The notes: generated from the sequence alone by a model not told the origin. A stretch of DNA of 64,000 nucleotides from Vitellaria paradoxa (GCA_019916065.1 CM034242.1:45754626-45818625); one strand, 5' to 3'; shown: positions 10,879-22,541, counted from the stretch's first letter. Program-made: numbers and translations.

Positions 10879-11050
10879 GGCAAGGAGAGGCCCTTCTCTT
10901 CACTTGTGGGCAGTGGAGATGTGAACGGGTCTAAGCAAAGACAGAATGGGGTTAAGGAAAGAGAGGATGCTGAGGTGAAGCCTGTCCTTGATGTAGTTTT
11001 TGAACAGTTCAAGTGGACTAAGAAAGAGAATGAAGATGGTGTTAATTCGC
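10879..11050 (+). pseudogene. Captured host-gene fragment, downstream exon (unidentified)
   Basis: This continues the reading frame of 488-595 after the interrupted intron. The peptide begins GKERPFSSLVGSGDVNG and is rich in Lys, Glu and Asp. No family recognised. It ends where the oppositely oriented DUF793-like fragment begins. Confidence 0.5.
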
Positions 11051-11057
11051 GCTCAGC

Positions 11058-11228
11058 TCACTCGCAACCCATCACGAGGACGGCCTCGTAGCAAAGGAAG
11101 GCGTCGAGGAGCTTGCGGAACCAAGCGATTGAAAGGAGCGCATCGGCGTTGCTGGAACCACCTGACCTTCTGAGGATCTGAACCAGACGGCTTTCTTCGA
11201 CTATTAGACGCCCTAGGATGTAATTTCT
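11058..11228 (-). pseudogene. Captured fragment resembling the N-terminus of a DUF793/ROH1-like protein
   Basis: The minus-strand translation contains DALLSIAWFRKLLDAFLC followed by YEAVLVMG, then a stop at 11060-11058. From memory this matches the conserved early segment of plant DUF793 (ROH1, BYPASS-related) proteins, where a leucine-rich WxRKLLDxFLCC motif precedes xLxMGxDPSQ. Only about 57 codons are present. Assignment is by motif recall. Confidence 0.5.
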
Positions 11229-11479
11229 TCAGCTCCAACTGCCCCCGCAGCAATCAAATCCCTTGTCCACAAAGAAAGCGAAGCCCTAATACAAGATCCT
11301 GTCGAGAAGCATCGTCAATTTCATGTTGCAAACTGACTCATTTGCCTTCCAGAAAGGGCTTTCGATCTTGATTCATGTATCTTCGCCGGAGCTTTTCAGT
11401 GAGGAAACAATCCAATCGCAACGAACATCTGTACGAAGACAGTGTAGTCCCACCGGCTGGAGTTGGATCTCTGAAGCCC

Positions 11480-11574
11480 GAGAGGTTGGATGAATCTTTG
11501 GCCGCAACTTTTGCTAATCTAATGTTCGTTTGATCCTTCACTGCTCCAAGAGCCCTCTTTAGCTTGCTCGCCAT
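11480..11574 (-). pseudogene. Captured N-terminus of an ANTH-domain clathrin-assembly-like protein
   Basis: The minus strand begins with an ATG and MASKLKRALGAVKDQTNIRL, then AKVAA, the hallmark start of plant ANTH (AP180/CALM-type) clathrin adaptors. Homology stops after about 30 codons, where family members continue into DLEVAIxKAT. The fragment cannot make a working membrane-binding domain. Together with the neighbouring captures it shows multi-locus gene capture by the MULE. Confidence 0.6.
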
Positions 11575-11861
11575 CCATGTGACAAATCCATGGTTTTGTT
11601 TGATTTTTGTTTACACTGGGGATCTTTGGAATTTGAATTTTGAGATTTTTTTTTTGTTTTTGAATTTTGTTTGATTTTTGTTTACAAATAGACGTTGTTG
11701 GCCAAAACGGGCAACGGTGGAGGCAGATTTTCTGGCGATGAATTTCAGAGAGAGGGGGGCTATCTTGAACAGAGGTTAAGGAGAACTATATTTAGTTGCT
11801 TAAAAAAAATTTAAGGATAAAAAATTTTTTCAATAAATATTTAACAAAGTTAGGTTTCAAA
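11575..11861. other. T-rich MULE interior
   Basis: T-rich sequence upstream (minus strand) of the ANTH-like fragment. It may be captured 5' UTR or promoter of that gene. No ORF is supported. Confidence 0.4.
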
Positions 11862-11984
11862 CTAACGGAAGGGAGTTTGGGTTACAAATATTTTAAAATA
11901 AGAAAGATTAATGTAATTTTTAAATGTTGAGGGAATCTATATGTAATTTCACAAATGTTCAGGAAGTTTAGGTGTAATTTACCC
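11862..11984 (-). repeat. Right terminal inverted repeat of the MULE
   Basis: This is the longer, less deleted arm (about 123 bp). It ends in TAATTTACCC, followed at once by the 9-bp target duplication at 11985-11993. Confidence 0.8.
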
Positions 11985-12494
11985 TAAAATTAAATAAAAA
12001 TTTCAACCCTATAATTAATTTTCCTGTTTATAATTAAAAAAAAAATTTAACGCTTATGAATATATAATAATTAATAATAGTAGAATTTATTTATTTTGAA
12101 GACTAAATGGTTAATTATTTTGATTTTACGTTCAAGTTATAATTAATTTATCTTAACATATAAAAATAATATTTTAACAAAATATTAAAAAATATAAAGA
12201 GTCAGAATTAAGTATACTTGACCCTAATCTAATTTTTTCAAAGATAAACTCGGTCAAATCAGGATCGGATTGACCCATGTTACATTTCTAGCTAACTTAT
12301 GAACAACCAATCTTTTTATTTTTTAAGTAACTTTTTGTTTGAAAATATTGATATTGCAATCTTTTACTTTTTTAAAAAGAAATTGAAAAAAATAAACCTT
12401 TCGCTTTTTTTTTTTTTTTGGAGTTTCTTTGTGTTAAAAAGAAAAGTCAACTTTCAAGGGGGAAAAAACCAACCAAACTAAACCGGTGACTTAC

Positions 12495-13443
12495 AAAGTG
12501 GATTCCAGTGTCGTCAAGTACTCCAACTCCGGCGGAAGCAAAGTTGGCACCGGCGAGTAGGTTCTGCCCAGTGAGATCTGGACTTAGGTACGGCAATGGG
12601 GATTCTGAGCCAATCTGCTGACCTGATAATAATAATTAGACATAACGTAAGAAAAAGTACAAAAAAAAGAGAAAAATTATTATCCAATCAATTACACCGT
12701 GAGTTCATAATTTTTTTTTATAAATAATCAATATATTTGTGTTAATTTATGTGCACTCCGAAACTTATAACATGTTCTTAAAATTTTTTAAAAATATTAA
12801 AAGTTATAATACTTAAAAATTAAAAAATTCATGCGTGTGGAAAATTAATATAACTTGCAGGATGAAAAAGTATTGGTATTCATTCTAATACAAAATTTTA
12901 AAAGAAAATCATGGTAACAATTAAATTAGAAAAATATTAAAAATACTGCAGTTTTAATATTTCACGCTTCAGAGAAAACATTGCTTTTTGTTTTTTAAAG
13001 AGGGGTGAAGGCATTAAAAAAAAAAAAATAAATGTAGAATAAATGTACATTGCATTTAAGTATTTTGTTAAAATTAAACGATTATTAATTGGTAGCTTGC
13101 AGCTTGGGCATACTAATACTCAACTGAGAATATCGGGGATGTTAAGGCCATTGGAAAAACGGCCGGTGGGTTGGTGGGTCGGAAAGTCGATGCCGTAAGG
13201 AGGTGAGTCGGCTCGGGCAATTGTGACCAAGTAGTTGTTGTTTCCATTGTCAACAAGTGAGTCTCCAAACACAAAGAATGCACGTTTAGGAGGAGAAGGA
13301 GAATGAAAAGGAGAAGGAGAAGGAGAAGGAGAAGGAGCTGACCCCTCAGCTGCCAATATCATTGCCAGCCCTAAGACAAACCAAACACAAAAAGGAACCC
13401 AATTAGACCTATCCATCATCGCAAAGTATTGGTTACAAGACAA
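12495..13443 (-). CDS. GDSL esterase/lipase gene A, exons 1-2
   Basis: Exon 1 is 13443-13125 and exon 2 is 12622-12495 (128 bp), with GT-AG boundaries at positions matching genes B and C. Exon 1 encodes a hydrophobic secretion signal, a Pro-Ser repeat and the block I motif [14 protein letters not shown] with the catalytic Ser. Exon 2 encodes a [18 protein letters not shown] segment. GDSL lipases of this type are secreted SGNH hydrolases acting on lipid or cutin-type esters, but the substrate is not readable here. Translation could start at 13443 or at the Met nine codons later (13416), just before the signal peptide. The Pro-Ser tract is six residues longer than in gene B. No stop or frameshift is visible in the exons present, so the gene may still work if the giant intron 2 is spliced. 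Confidence 0.85.
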
Positions 13444-14914
13444 CCAGAAAACTCTAGATATGTGATCTGCTTGGAGAGCTCTGTCTGGTTATATGTATAT
13501 GTATGTGTGTGGACGCTATCACTCATCGAGACTTATCGTAAAGTTCAACCACTTATGGACTTATTATAGAGAGAATAAGTTTAGCTTGTACAGGTGGTTC
13601 TTGTTTATTCATCAATTGGACAGTTGTTTGGCAGTAGGCTTTTCAATTGAATCCAATCGTTGCCGAGTTTATAAGTTAAAAGACCGAAGTTCGAAAATTG
13701 GTTTAGATTTGGTTTGTTTACTCTCTTTATTTTTAATCGAATTCGAATGAATTTCTGATCAAATTAATTTCAAACAGAAGTTAGAATAATTTAATAATTT
13801 ATGATAACAAAATTATTCGGTAAACGATCCAAACACGAATTCGGGCACCTGAACTTGACATTGGTATAGCGCCTGCCAAAAAAAATCCGATACTTAAGTT
13901 AGTTTTTCCAATACAATAGTCAGGCAAAGTTACAGCAAAAGTAAGATGATCTATCTGTACTTGATTTTTCAAGGGATGGTTTATATATATAAAGACTTGA
14001 CACTTGTATGGGCATGATACATATGAGTTTCACGTAATCGTAACTCTTTCCCAATAGCATTGCGCCACGTGTATTGTGAGAATCCCAAGGCGATTCTTAT
14101 AATTAGTTATCGAAACTGTTATGTGACAGGCAACCAACAAGCAACACTTTTATAGGCGTAAATCACGGAATATGTTAGAAAACAGTTATAGGGGTGGTCA
14201 ATCGGATTGACTGAACATCAAAGTAAGCCCCGACCGACCGCCCACAGGAACTCAATCGGGTAGCACCGATCGATTGCAAACAGGAACTCAATCGGCCATA
14301 TGATCAGTCGGTCGGGCATCTTGGCGCTAATTGGACATGTTCAATCAATTTATACTATATTGATTAATTTATTAAGCCTGACTTTATTAAAAAGCTCAAT
14401 AGTATAATGGGAGTTTTAAATTATGATTTAAATTTAATTTATTTATGTTTTGAGTCAAGTTCAAACTCAAGTTAAACGTATAATTAAACAGAACTCAAAA
14501 GAGTCTCAAATAATTTAATTCGTTTTATTATCCTATTTGACAAAGTTAAGTTTTAATCAATCTCAAGTTAGTATATATAAAGAAAATATTTGTCTATCAG
14601 AATCTAATAGAAAATATTAAAAACACATTGTATTTGACTTTTAATGTAACATCTTATCTCACAGTAAATATTTTTTCAAGTATGAGAAATTACAAATAAA
14701 AATATATTTAACATTTTTTAACCCAATTAAAATATATAAATATATATATAACGTAACCTCCAAGAGTAATTAAAGAGGTACAAACTTTTCAGCCTATCTT
14801 TTTACGTTTTCATTAGGTGAAGTCAACATTATCCTAACGAACCTAAAACCTACTTACATTATGCCAAATAAGGCACTAAAAACACTGTTTAAAGGGTTGT
14901 GACCAAAAAACCAA
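13444..14914. other. Upstream region of gene A, duplicated with gene B
   Basis: It aligns with 21379-22352 upstream of gene B. The duplication ends at a clear breakpoint where both copies read GACCAAAAAACCAA and then diverge. Copy A has about 551 extra bases (13801-14351) absent from B. No coding region is supported. Confidence 0.7.
13488..13494 (-). promoter_or_regulatory. TATA-like element of GDSL gene A
   Basis: Minus-strand TATAACC lies about 45-50 bp upstream of the first ATG (75 bp from the second Met) within an interrupted TATATG-type tract. The corresponding place in gene B has expanded into a long (TA)n run (21432-21452). The call rests on position and similarity only. Confidence 0.35.
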
Positions 14915-15566
14915 TCAGTGTTCCAATATTCTAAATGGCTAAACCGCGGCTTAATATTTTAGACCAACATCTTTAGCAGCACTTGTTCCAATTAGGCCTA
15001 AGCTCTTAAAATTATGTGGAGCCAAGAACAGCAGTTTCAGGTCAATCAATGAGAGTAGTCCCCAAAACACATATACAATAGGAAAGTGATAATCAAAGGC
15101 TTGCCATACGATATATGCAATCTCATTAAAATAAATAAATGATGTGCAGAAAGGCTTGCCATACATCTTAGGGAACTCCTATATTGATTTTGTGCTATTC
15201 CTTAATATTTTCCCATGGTTTTTTGGATCTGGTTCTTTTTTATTTTATTTTTTTAAGTTAAGAATGTTCCATTTTATGTTTCATGTGACAATACTAGAAA
15301 ATGTTAGTTTGATGCTTCAATGTGCAAACTTGCAAAATTTACTCACATTCTAAAGTTGTTTAGATTAGTGGGGATTTTATTGCTCCAGACTGGGGTTTGG
15401 GAAGTTGTCTTTCATTTTATTATTAGAATTGGTGAGGGAGGTTATGGGATGGAAAATCATTTGGCATGGTTGTCTCCAAGGAGACATATATTTAGCTTTG
15501 TGTGTATATATATAATAAACTGCATTAAATTTTACAGCAACAGAAGTCTTGTAGTAATATATATGT
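14915..15566. other. Spacer between GDSL A duplicon and solo LTR
   Basis: AT-rich DNA with no supported gene. A short repeat (GGCTTGCCATAC) occurs at about 15098 and 15151. Confidence 0.4.
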
Positions 15567-16453
15567 TGTTGAGTAAAATAAGACTTGGACACGTGGAGTG
15601 TCGAACAATTAAAGGAGATGACATGTGGCCCAATGCCGAACATTTTTGTTATGGACACGTGGTCATTGACTGAACACTTTTGATTAGTGACACGTGACCC
15701 TGTACCGAACAACAATTAGTTGACACTTGGCATCACTCATGAGTATTATGGATTTGACTCGTGGCTTGCAATAAAGATGGCTGAGGTCACTCTGGCGTCT
15801 TAGTATTGATGAATGACATGCTGCCACGTGCCGATCGCCGAGGATCTCAAAAGTCAATTTGTTCGGCCTTTGAAATGACAGCTAATAAATGTTAAGCATG
15901 GGTCCCACAGCATTAATATAAGTTTGTAACCATAAATATACCCTAATTATGACTGGATTATGTATTTATCACCATAAAGGAAATTAAATTAGTTCATCTC
16001 ATTACAAGTGGTTGATAGATGTAACAGGTAGACAGTTTGATAACTAAATTCGGCTATATAGCTGTATTTAGCTACCAAATATATTTAATGAAAGGTACGG
16101 AGTATTAAATGAGAAGTGAAAGGTATTTAAAGTAAGGAAAGAAAGAAGTACCCGGAGGCATGAATATAGCTAAATCACAGGTATTATTTTATTTATTATT
16201 TACATTACTATAAATACAATACTCCACTTCACAATCATAGTAGCTGATAATTGCCAAGTTATTTCACGCTTTGCTTCTACTCTTAATTAAGAGTTTTTCA
16301 TAAGCAATCTGCTGACTGAAGTATCGGAGAGTTTTTCGGTCATAGACCTTTACTTCGGCCGTAACTTTTCTCTTTTCTTTGTTTGGCAAGTTCATAGTCA
16401 AATTTTCAGTTGGCGTGAATAGCAGTTCCGGCAATAAAATTTGCTGCTGAACA
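15567..16453 (+). mobile_element. Solo LTR of a Gypsy element related to the one at 849-10858
   Basis: 887 bp starting TGTTGAGT and ending TGCTGAACA. It is flanked by a perfect 5-bp duplication, TATGT, at 15562-15566 and 16454-16458. Aligned by eye with the LTR at 9962-10858, it shares the G-box cluster, the GGGTCCCACAG / GGGCCCACAG block and the CAGTTCCGGC...CTGCTG 3' end. It is a solo LTR left by LTR-LTR recombination. Confidence 0.85.
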
Positions 16454-16928
16454 TATGTATATAGCCAAGATGTGTTTATTATGAGTTCAATATGTATCCT
16501 TAACCAGTTAAATTCCACTCTATATCAAGGCGTTGTTACTCTTGAGCTGAGTTTGAACTGAAATTTTTATTTATTTACTTTTGTCGAGTAGAGTTTCAGT
16601 TCATATAAAAATTAAGTTAAGATTTGATTAGGTTTAATGCAAACACAAACGAGATTGAGTTGGAACTCGGGTAAGTAAAATTAATATAAGAGAAATAAAA
16701 TGAATCAATATAAGTTGTAAATTGCAGCTATGCAATTAGGTGAAGGGACAAACATAACTATTTATTGAATTGGAAAAGAACATGGAGAATTTAAAAGCAC
16801 TCTCCTCATCATTTGTATTGACGGAAATACTGGCAACATAGAGAGGAACACACTTGTTCAGTAACAAAGAGAGGGGATTAATTATTAAGTCATATGTAGG
16901 CACGTTCAAGCCATATATCTATAATTAT

Positions 16929-16961
<33 letters not shown>

Positions 16962-16966
16962 ATCAA
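16454..16966. other. 3' flank of gene B
   Basis: AT-rich, with a (GA)n run at about 16928-16955 immediately downstream of the gene B stop codon, probably in the 3' UTR. No gene seen. Confidence 0.4.
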
Positions 16967-17600
16967 TTAATCCATGGCCATGAGAGTGCTGAGATTCATG
17001 GGGGCCATGTACTTTGCTGAGCCCTCCAGAATCTGCTTTACGATGAGTTTATTTGCTCTCTCAGATGGATGGAAGGCGTCCCAAAATACGTACAAATCTC
17101 TATTTGGGCACAAGGCGGAGGCTGTGGTGCAGAGTCCTAACCCGTTGTAAGGTCCTTGCCCGCAACATGCTACTTTTGATGTGATAAACCCTGCACCCAA
17201 ATTTATATATATATAAACATATATATGTATATGCACGTCATATCAATACTTTCCCAGCAAGCTATTCTAAAATGTGGATTATATATAACTTTTGAGTGTT
17301 TTCTAAAAGAAATTATGTAATTCATTTTAAGTTATATAAATTAATATAAATTTATATAAATTGTAGTTTCATAATTTGTAATGTAAGTAATAAATTTAAA
17401 TTTTGTAAAAATTTATAAAAATTTTTAGTAATCGAAATAGTCTTATCTATAATTTATACAATTTACTTAAAAAAAATAACAAGAAGTGGATGTATATATA
17501 GTCTAAAAAATTTTTAGTAATCGAAACATTCTTATCTATAGTTTATGCATTTTACTTAAAAAAAATAACAAAAAGGGGATATATATATATATATATATAT

Positions 17601-17639
<39 letters not shown>

Positions 17640-20600
17640 AATACCATGAGCTTGAGGATTAGTGATGAAATCCATGTGAATTTGTTGTGCATTTGCAGCG
17701 ATGAAGACGTGATTGCCAATTTTACGGTTGAGGGCGTTGACCATCCGAACGAGCTGGGGATTGAACAAAGAAGCAGCTTGTTGAAGGTCAGCGGCGCATT
17801 CGCCATCTTTGCTCCATAGTCCCAACTCTGCTGGTGAACAACCTAATGGCCCTGTCCCTGTCACGATCACCTTACGAGCCCCCATCTCATATAGTCTCTG
17901 CCATTACATACATATTTATATATATTAGAATTTTAATCGAGGGTGAATTTAACAAGTGGAAACGGTTTTATACTCCATTATTTTTATTTTTATTTTTATC
18001 AGGGTCGGAGCCAAGTTAAAAAATTCCTACCCTTTTACGTGTTCCATTGGTCTTATGTATTTTTTAATATATTTTTTTATTATAAGATAAAAAATTATAA
18101 ATAGTATTAAAAATTTAAAAATAATTTAAATAAAGAAAGAAAGTTGCTAAATAATCATAAAGTGGTCTAAAAATTGGACAAGACAGGGTGACCCAAATCA
18201 ACCCTAAGGGTCCAATTGGATGGTGCTAAAATTTTAGGGGGATAAATTTTAGAGAGGGTATTATTTTTAGAGGGTTGGCTCACATTGATTTGATATTTAT
18301 AGAGGGGGATAACTTTTGACTTGGTTTGGATGTTTTATAAATAAGAGATGGTGAATGATGGAAAAAACAGTTAAATGACTCTTTTGCGCTTGTGGTGTCC
18401 TAAACTTGGTTACCCATTAAATTGCAAAACTCACTTTATTTAATTATTTTTGGACAATTTGGAGTTATATTATTTATTTCATTGAAAATTTAATTTTTTA
18501 TAAATTTATTTAAAGAACTTTTTTTAAATATGTATTTTTAAATGATTAGTTATTCTCCAATTTTTTTTTAATTACATTTATTTTGACTTGTTGGCCTATC
18601 TTTTATTTTTTTACTAGCATTATATTTATTTTGATCAAGTTAACAATACTATTAATGAGGGTTAAAAATGTCAAAAATAAGCTAAGAGGGGGTGAAAATT
18701 TTTAATTAGGGTTGAGGGTGCCCAAAAATTATCTTCAAGGGGGGGAAAATGAGAAGGAGGGAAACTTAAGAGGGGGTGAAAATTTTTAATAATGGACTTG
18801 TCAAACCATGATAAAAGGGTGAAACCTACACTTATAAGGGGTTAGTTTTGGGATAAGTCTTTTCCCGCATCCAAGCAGGGCCTAAAAGTTTGGGAATGGA
18901 GCCTTAACTTGGGAGAGAGGAGGGTTAGGGTCGTATAGACCAATGGGGCAAGGGTGGGTCCAGTCAAAAACATGGTCACAGGTCGACCTTCCCTCTTTAC
19001 CTCACTAACTTGCCAAACTGTTAGATAATCATGGTGTATCTATTTAAAAATAATGAGATACATTTAGATTGGTGTCCAACATTTATATGTCATAAGAGCG
19101 TTTGAGTCTTGTAACCTATTTGTGTCCAACACATTTTTAGATATTGAGATTTATTTCACATCAATAAAATTAATAATTCATAACCGGTATAAAATTTTAA
19201 GACATTTTCATTCATAATTAATTGATTTTGAGTTAAATATTTTAACATGATATCACACTTAGATTTAGAGAGGATTCAACCTCGTTTCATATTAACATCT
19301 CAATTATGTACTTTTCGTATTTAATAAACTAGTTTACCTCTACATATGAGAGAGTGTAATGAGATTTATTTCATATTGATAAAATTAATCTTTCCAAACT
19401 GATATGTATGCAAGATCTTAATGGAATTTTAATTCATAACTAACTGATTTTGAATTGGTTTATTTAACATTGAACACAATTAAGCATCAATTTTCATTTG
19501 TTTGTAGGCATACATAAATATCACAATATATACACATAAATACACCAATTTATAAGCTAGTAGCACATATGCCACATAAGATCAAATATGCCGAAAAGGT
19601 AGAGGAAGAAGAAGAAATTTGAAAGAAAAAGACAAAAAAAAAAGAGGAGGAAAGTATTGAATATATAATATAATGAATTACCTGTAAAATTTTCTGATAC
19701 TCGGAGATCACATAGTTGACAAATTGAGGGAGAGTGAACTGAAAGGACCTGAGAGAGAAGGGGACCAAGAAGTAGTTGTTGACAAAGTCGTTGCCGCCGA
19801 GGCTTATGAGAACAACTGACTGCTTTAACACTTCCTTTGTCTTCCCACCTCCTTTAACTTCACTCATTCTTTGCTGGTATTGTCCGAAGAATTCCAACTG
19901 CTGAGATATCCTTATTATGTTCGCCTACGTACAGGGCGGGCCCGAAAATTTCGATAAGTGGGGATAAAATTAAATAAAATTTTCAACGCCTACAAATTAA
20001 TTTTTCTGTTTTTAATTAAAAAAAATCTTAACGCTTCCGAATATATAATAATTAATAATAGTAGAATTTATTTATTTTGAAGACTAAATGGTTAATTATT
20101 TTGATTTATGTTCAAGTTATAATTAACTAATCTTAAAATATAACAAATAATATTTAAAAAAAAATTAAAAAATACACGGGTCAGGATCAGATATACTTGA
20201 CTTTAATATGATTTTTTCAAAAATAAACTCAATCAAATCAAGGTCAGATTGACCCATATTACATTTCTAAGTAACTTTTAAACAACCAATCTTTTTATTT
20301 TTTAGTAACTTTTTGTTTGAAAATATTGATATTGCAATCTTTTACTTTTTACAAAAGGAATTGAAAAAAAAAATAAACCTTTTGCATTTTTTTTTTGGGT
20401 TTCTCTGTGTTAAAAAGAAAAGTCAACTTTCAAGGGGGGAAAAAAACCAACCAAACTAAACCGGTGACTTACAAACTGGATTCCAGTGTCGTCAAGTACT
20501 CCAACTCCGGCCGAAGCAAAGTTGGCACCAGCGAGTAGTTTCTGACCAGTGAGATCTGGACTTAGGTACGGCAATGGGGATTCTGAGCCAATCTGCTGAC

Positions 20601-21378
20601 CTGATAATAATAATTAAACATAATGTAAGAAAAAGTTAAAAAAAAAGTATTATTTAATCAATTACACACAAGTACGTAATTTTTTTTAAATACTTGAGAT
20701 ATCTGAGTCAATTTATATATAATCTCAAATTTATATAGCACATTCTTAAAATTTTTTAAAAATTATAATACTTAAAAATTAAAAAATTCATACACTTGAG
20801 AAATGAATGTAACTTGTTGGATGGAAAAGTAATGGCATTCGTTCTAATACAAAATTTTAAAAGAAAATTATGGTAATAATTAAATTAGAAAATTGTTAAA
20901 TATACTGTAGTTTTAATATTTCACGCTTCAAAAGAAGACATTACCCTTTTTTTTTTTAAAAGAGGGGTGAAAACGTAAAAAAGGAAAATTAAATGTAGAA
21001 TAAATGTTTTAAGTATTTTGTTAAAATTAAACGATTATTAATTGGTAGCTAGTGGCTTGGGCATACTAATACTCAACTGAGAATATCGGGGATGTTAAGG
21101 CCATTGGAGAAACGGCCGGTGGGTTGGTGGGTCGGAAAGTCGATGCCGTAAGGAGGTGAGTCGGCTCGGGCAATTGTGACCAAGTAGTTGTTGTTTCCAT
21201 TGTCAACAAGTGAGTCTCCAAACACAAAGAATGCACGTTTAGGAGGAGAAGGGGAATGAGAAGGAGAAGGAGCTGACCCCTCAGCTGTCAATATCATTGC
21301 CAGCCCTAAGACAAACCAAACACAAAAAGGAACCCAATTGGACCTATCCGTCATCGCAAAGTATTGTTTGCAAGACAA
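16967..21378 (-). CDS. GDSL esterase/lipase gene B (complete, 5 exons)
   Basis: Exons are 21378-21078, 20600-20473, 19924-19682, 17897-17645 and 17190-16967, all with GT-AG introns. They join in frame to about 382 residues, the usual size for plant GDSL lipases. Visible features in order: N-terminal signal peptide, short Pro-Ser tract, block [15 protein letters not shown] with the catalytic Ser, block [13 protein letters not shown], and block [13 protein letters not shown] with the catalytic Asp/His. The product should be a secreted SGNH hydrolase, close to the LTL1-like clade by eye; the substrate is unknown. Exons 1-3 are near identical to gene A, including flanking and intronic DNA, so A and B are recent tandem duplicates. 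Translation may start at 21378 or nine codons in (21354). Intron 3 (19681-17898) holds a hAT-like MITE. A (GA)n tract follows the stop codon and another lies in intron 4. Confidence 0.92.
17579..17634. repeat. Compound (TA)n-(GA)n microsatellite in intron 4 of gene B
   Basis: A run of about 11 TA units is followed by about 17 AG units, starting roughly 11 bp intronic of exon 4. Confidence 0.9.
18207..18883. mobile_element. hAT-like MITE in intron 3 of gene B
   Basis: The ends AGGGTCCAATTGGATG and (complement) AGGCCCTGCTTGGATG are imperfect inverted repeats of the plant hAT type. The 677-bp interior has no ORF. I find no clear 8-bp target duplication, so the boundaries are tentative. Confidence 0.5.
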
Positions 21379-21433
21379 CTAGAAAACTCTGGATATGTGA
21401 TCTGCCTGGAGAGCTCTGTCTGGTTATACATAC

Positions 21434-21465
<32 letters not shown>

Positions 21466-22541
21466 TTGTATGTATGTGTGTGCGCACGCCATCACTCATC
21501 AAGACTAGTAGTAAAATTCAACCACTTATGGAGTCATGGACTTATTATAGAGAGAAGTTTAGCTTGTGCAGGTGGTTCTAGTTTATTCATCAATTGGACA
21601 GTTGTTTGGCAGTAGGGTTGTAAATTGAATCCAATCGTTGCCGAGTTTATAAGTTAGAGACCCAAGTTTGAAAATTGAATTAGATTTGGTTTGTTTACTC
21701 TCTTTATTTTTAATTGAACTCGAATGAATTTTTGATCGAATCAATTTCAAATAGAAGTTGGAATAATTTAATAATTTATATTATATTTACCAAGAATTAA
21801 TTTACCCGGCTTGACTTTATTAAAAGGTTCAATAGTAGAATGAGAGTTTTAAATTATGATTTAAATTTAATTTATTTATGACTTGAGTCGAGCTTAAACT
21901 CAAGTTAAACATATAATTAAACAGAACTCAAAAGGATTTCAAATAATTTAAGTCGTTTTATCATCCTATTTAATAAAATTAAGTTTTAGTCAACCTCAAG
22001 TTAATATATATAAAAAAATATTCGTCTATTATAATTCAATAGAAAATATTAAATATACACAGTATTAGACTTTTTATGCCATATCTTATTTCACAATAAA
22101 TTTTTTTTAAGTATAAAAAAAACAAAAGTAAAATATATTTAACATTTTTTAACCCAATTAAAATATATATATATATATATATATATAACGTAACCTCCAA
22201 GAGTAATTAAAGAGGTACAAACTTTTCAGCGTATCTTTTGACCTTTTCAGTAAGTAAAGTCAACGTTATCCTAACGAACCTAAAACCAACTTACATTGTG
22301 CCAAAAAAAGGCACAAAATACAGTGTTTAAAGGGTTGTGACCAAAAAACCAACTTCATTAATGACTCAGGTGTTGGTTCCGATGCTTCAATCGTTCAATA
22401 GTCAAGACTTTAAACACGAGTCACACTGTAATTCAAAAGAAAGAATTCAAAGAAAGAAGAGTTACGGTAACAAGGTCATAAATAGACCAATAAGACACCC
22501 GCCTGTGACAACAAAGTTCATTGAAAGAAGGGTTACGGTGG
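21379..22541. other. Upstream region of gene B
   Basis: Duplicated with gene A up to 22352. It has a (TA)n run at 21432-21452 over the core promoter. Past the breakpoint, 22440-22541 contains a short segment resembling 31654-31720 on the far side of the Copia insertion. No gene seen. Confidence 0.6.

Larger units (their letters stand above)
214..11984. mobile_element. Mutator-like TIR element (Pack-MULE type) with captured gene fragments, split by a nested Gypsy
   Basis: The element is bounded by long terminal inverted repeats starting GGGTAAATTA. It is flanked by a 9-bp direct repeat with one mismatch: TAAAATTGA at 205-213 and TAAAATTAA at 11985-11993. The paralogous intron 2 of gene B has the empty site, with TAAAATTAA present once at about 19970. 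A 9-bp duplication with TIRs over 100 bp is typical of Mutator-like elements. Removing the nested Gypsy (849-10858 plus its 5-bp repeat) leaves about 1.76 kb with no transposase but with host-gene pieces, which is the definition of a Pack-MULE. Its sense relative to the host gene is not meaningful. Confidence 0.8.

Noticed and set aside
13300..13340. Short GGAGAA direct repeats resembling a small repeat array
   Set aside because: They encode the Pro-Ser tract of gene A; the unit is a 6-bp coding repeat.
15320..15715. ORFs of 112-117 codons on both strands near the solo LTR start
   Set aside because: They span the junction of spacer and LTR and match no family.
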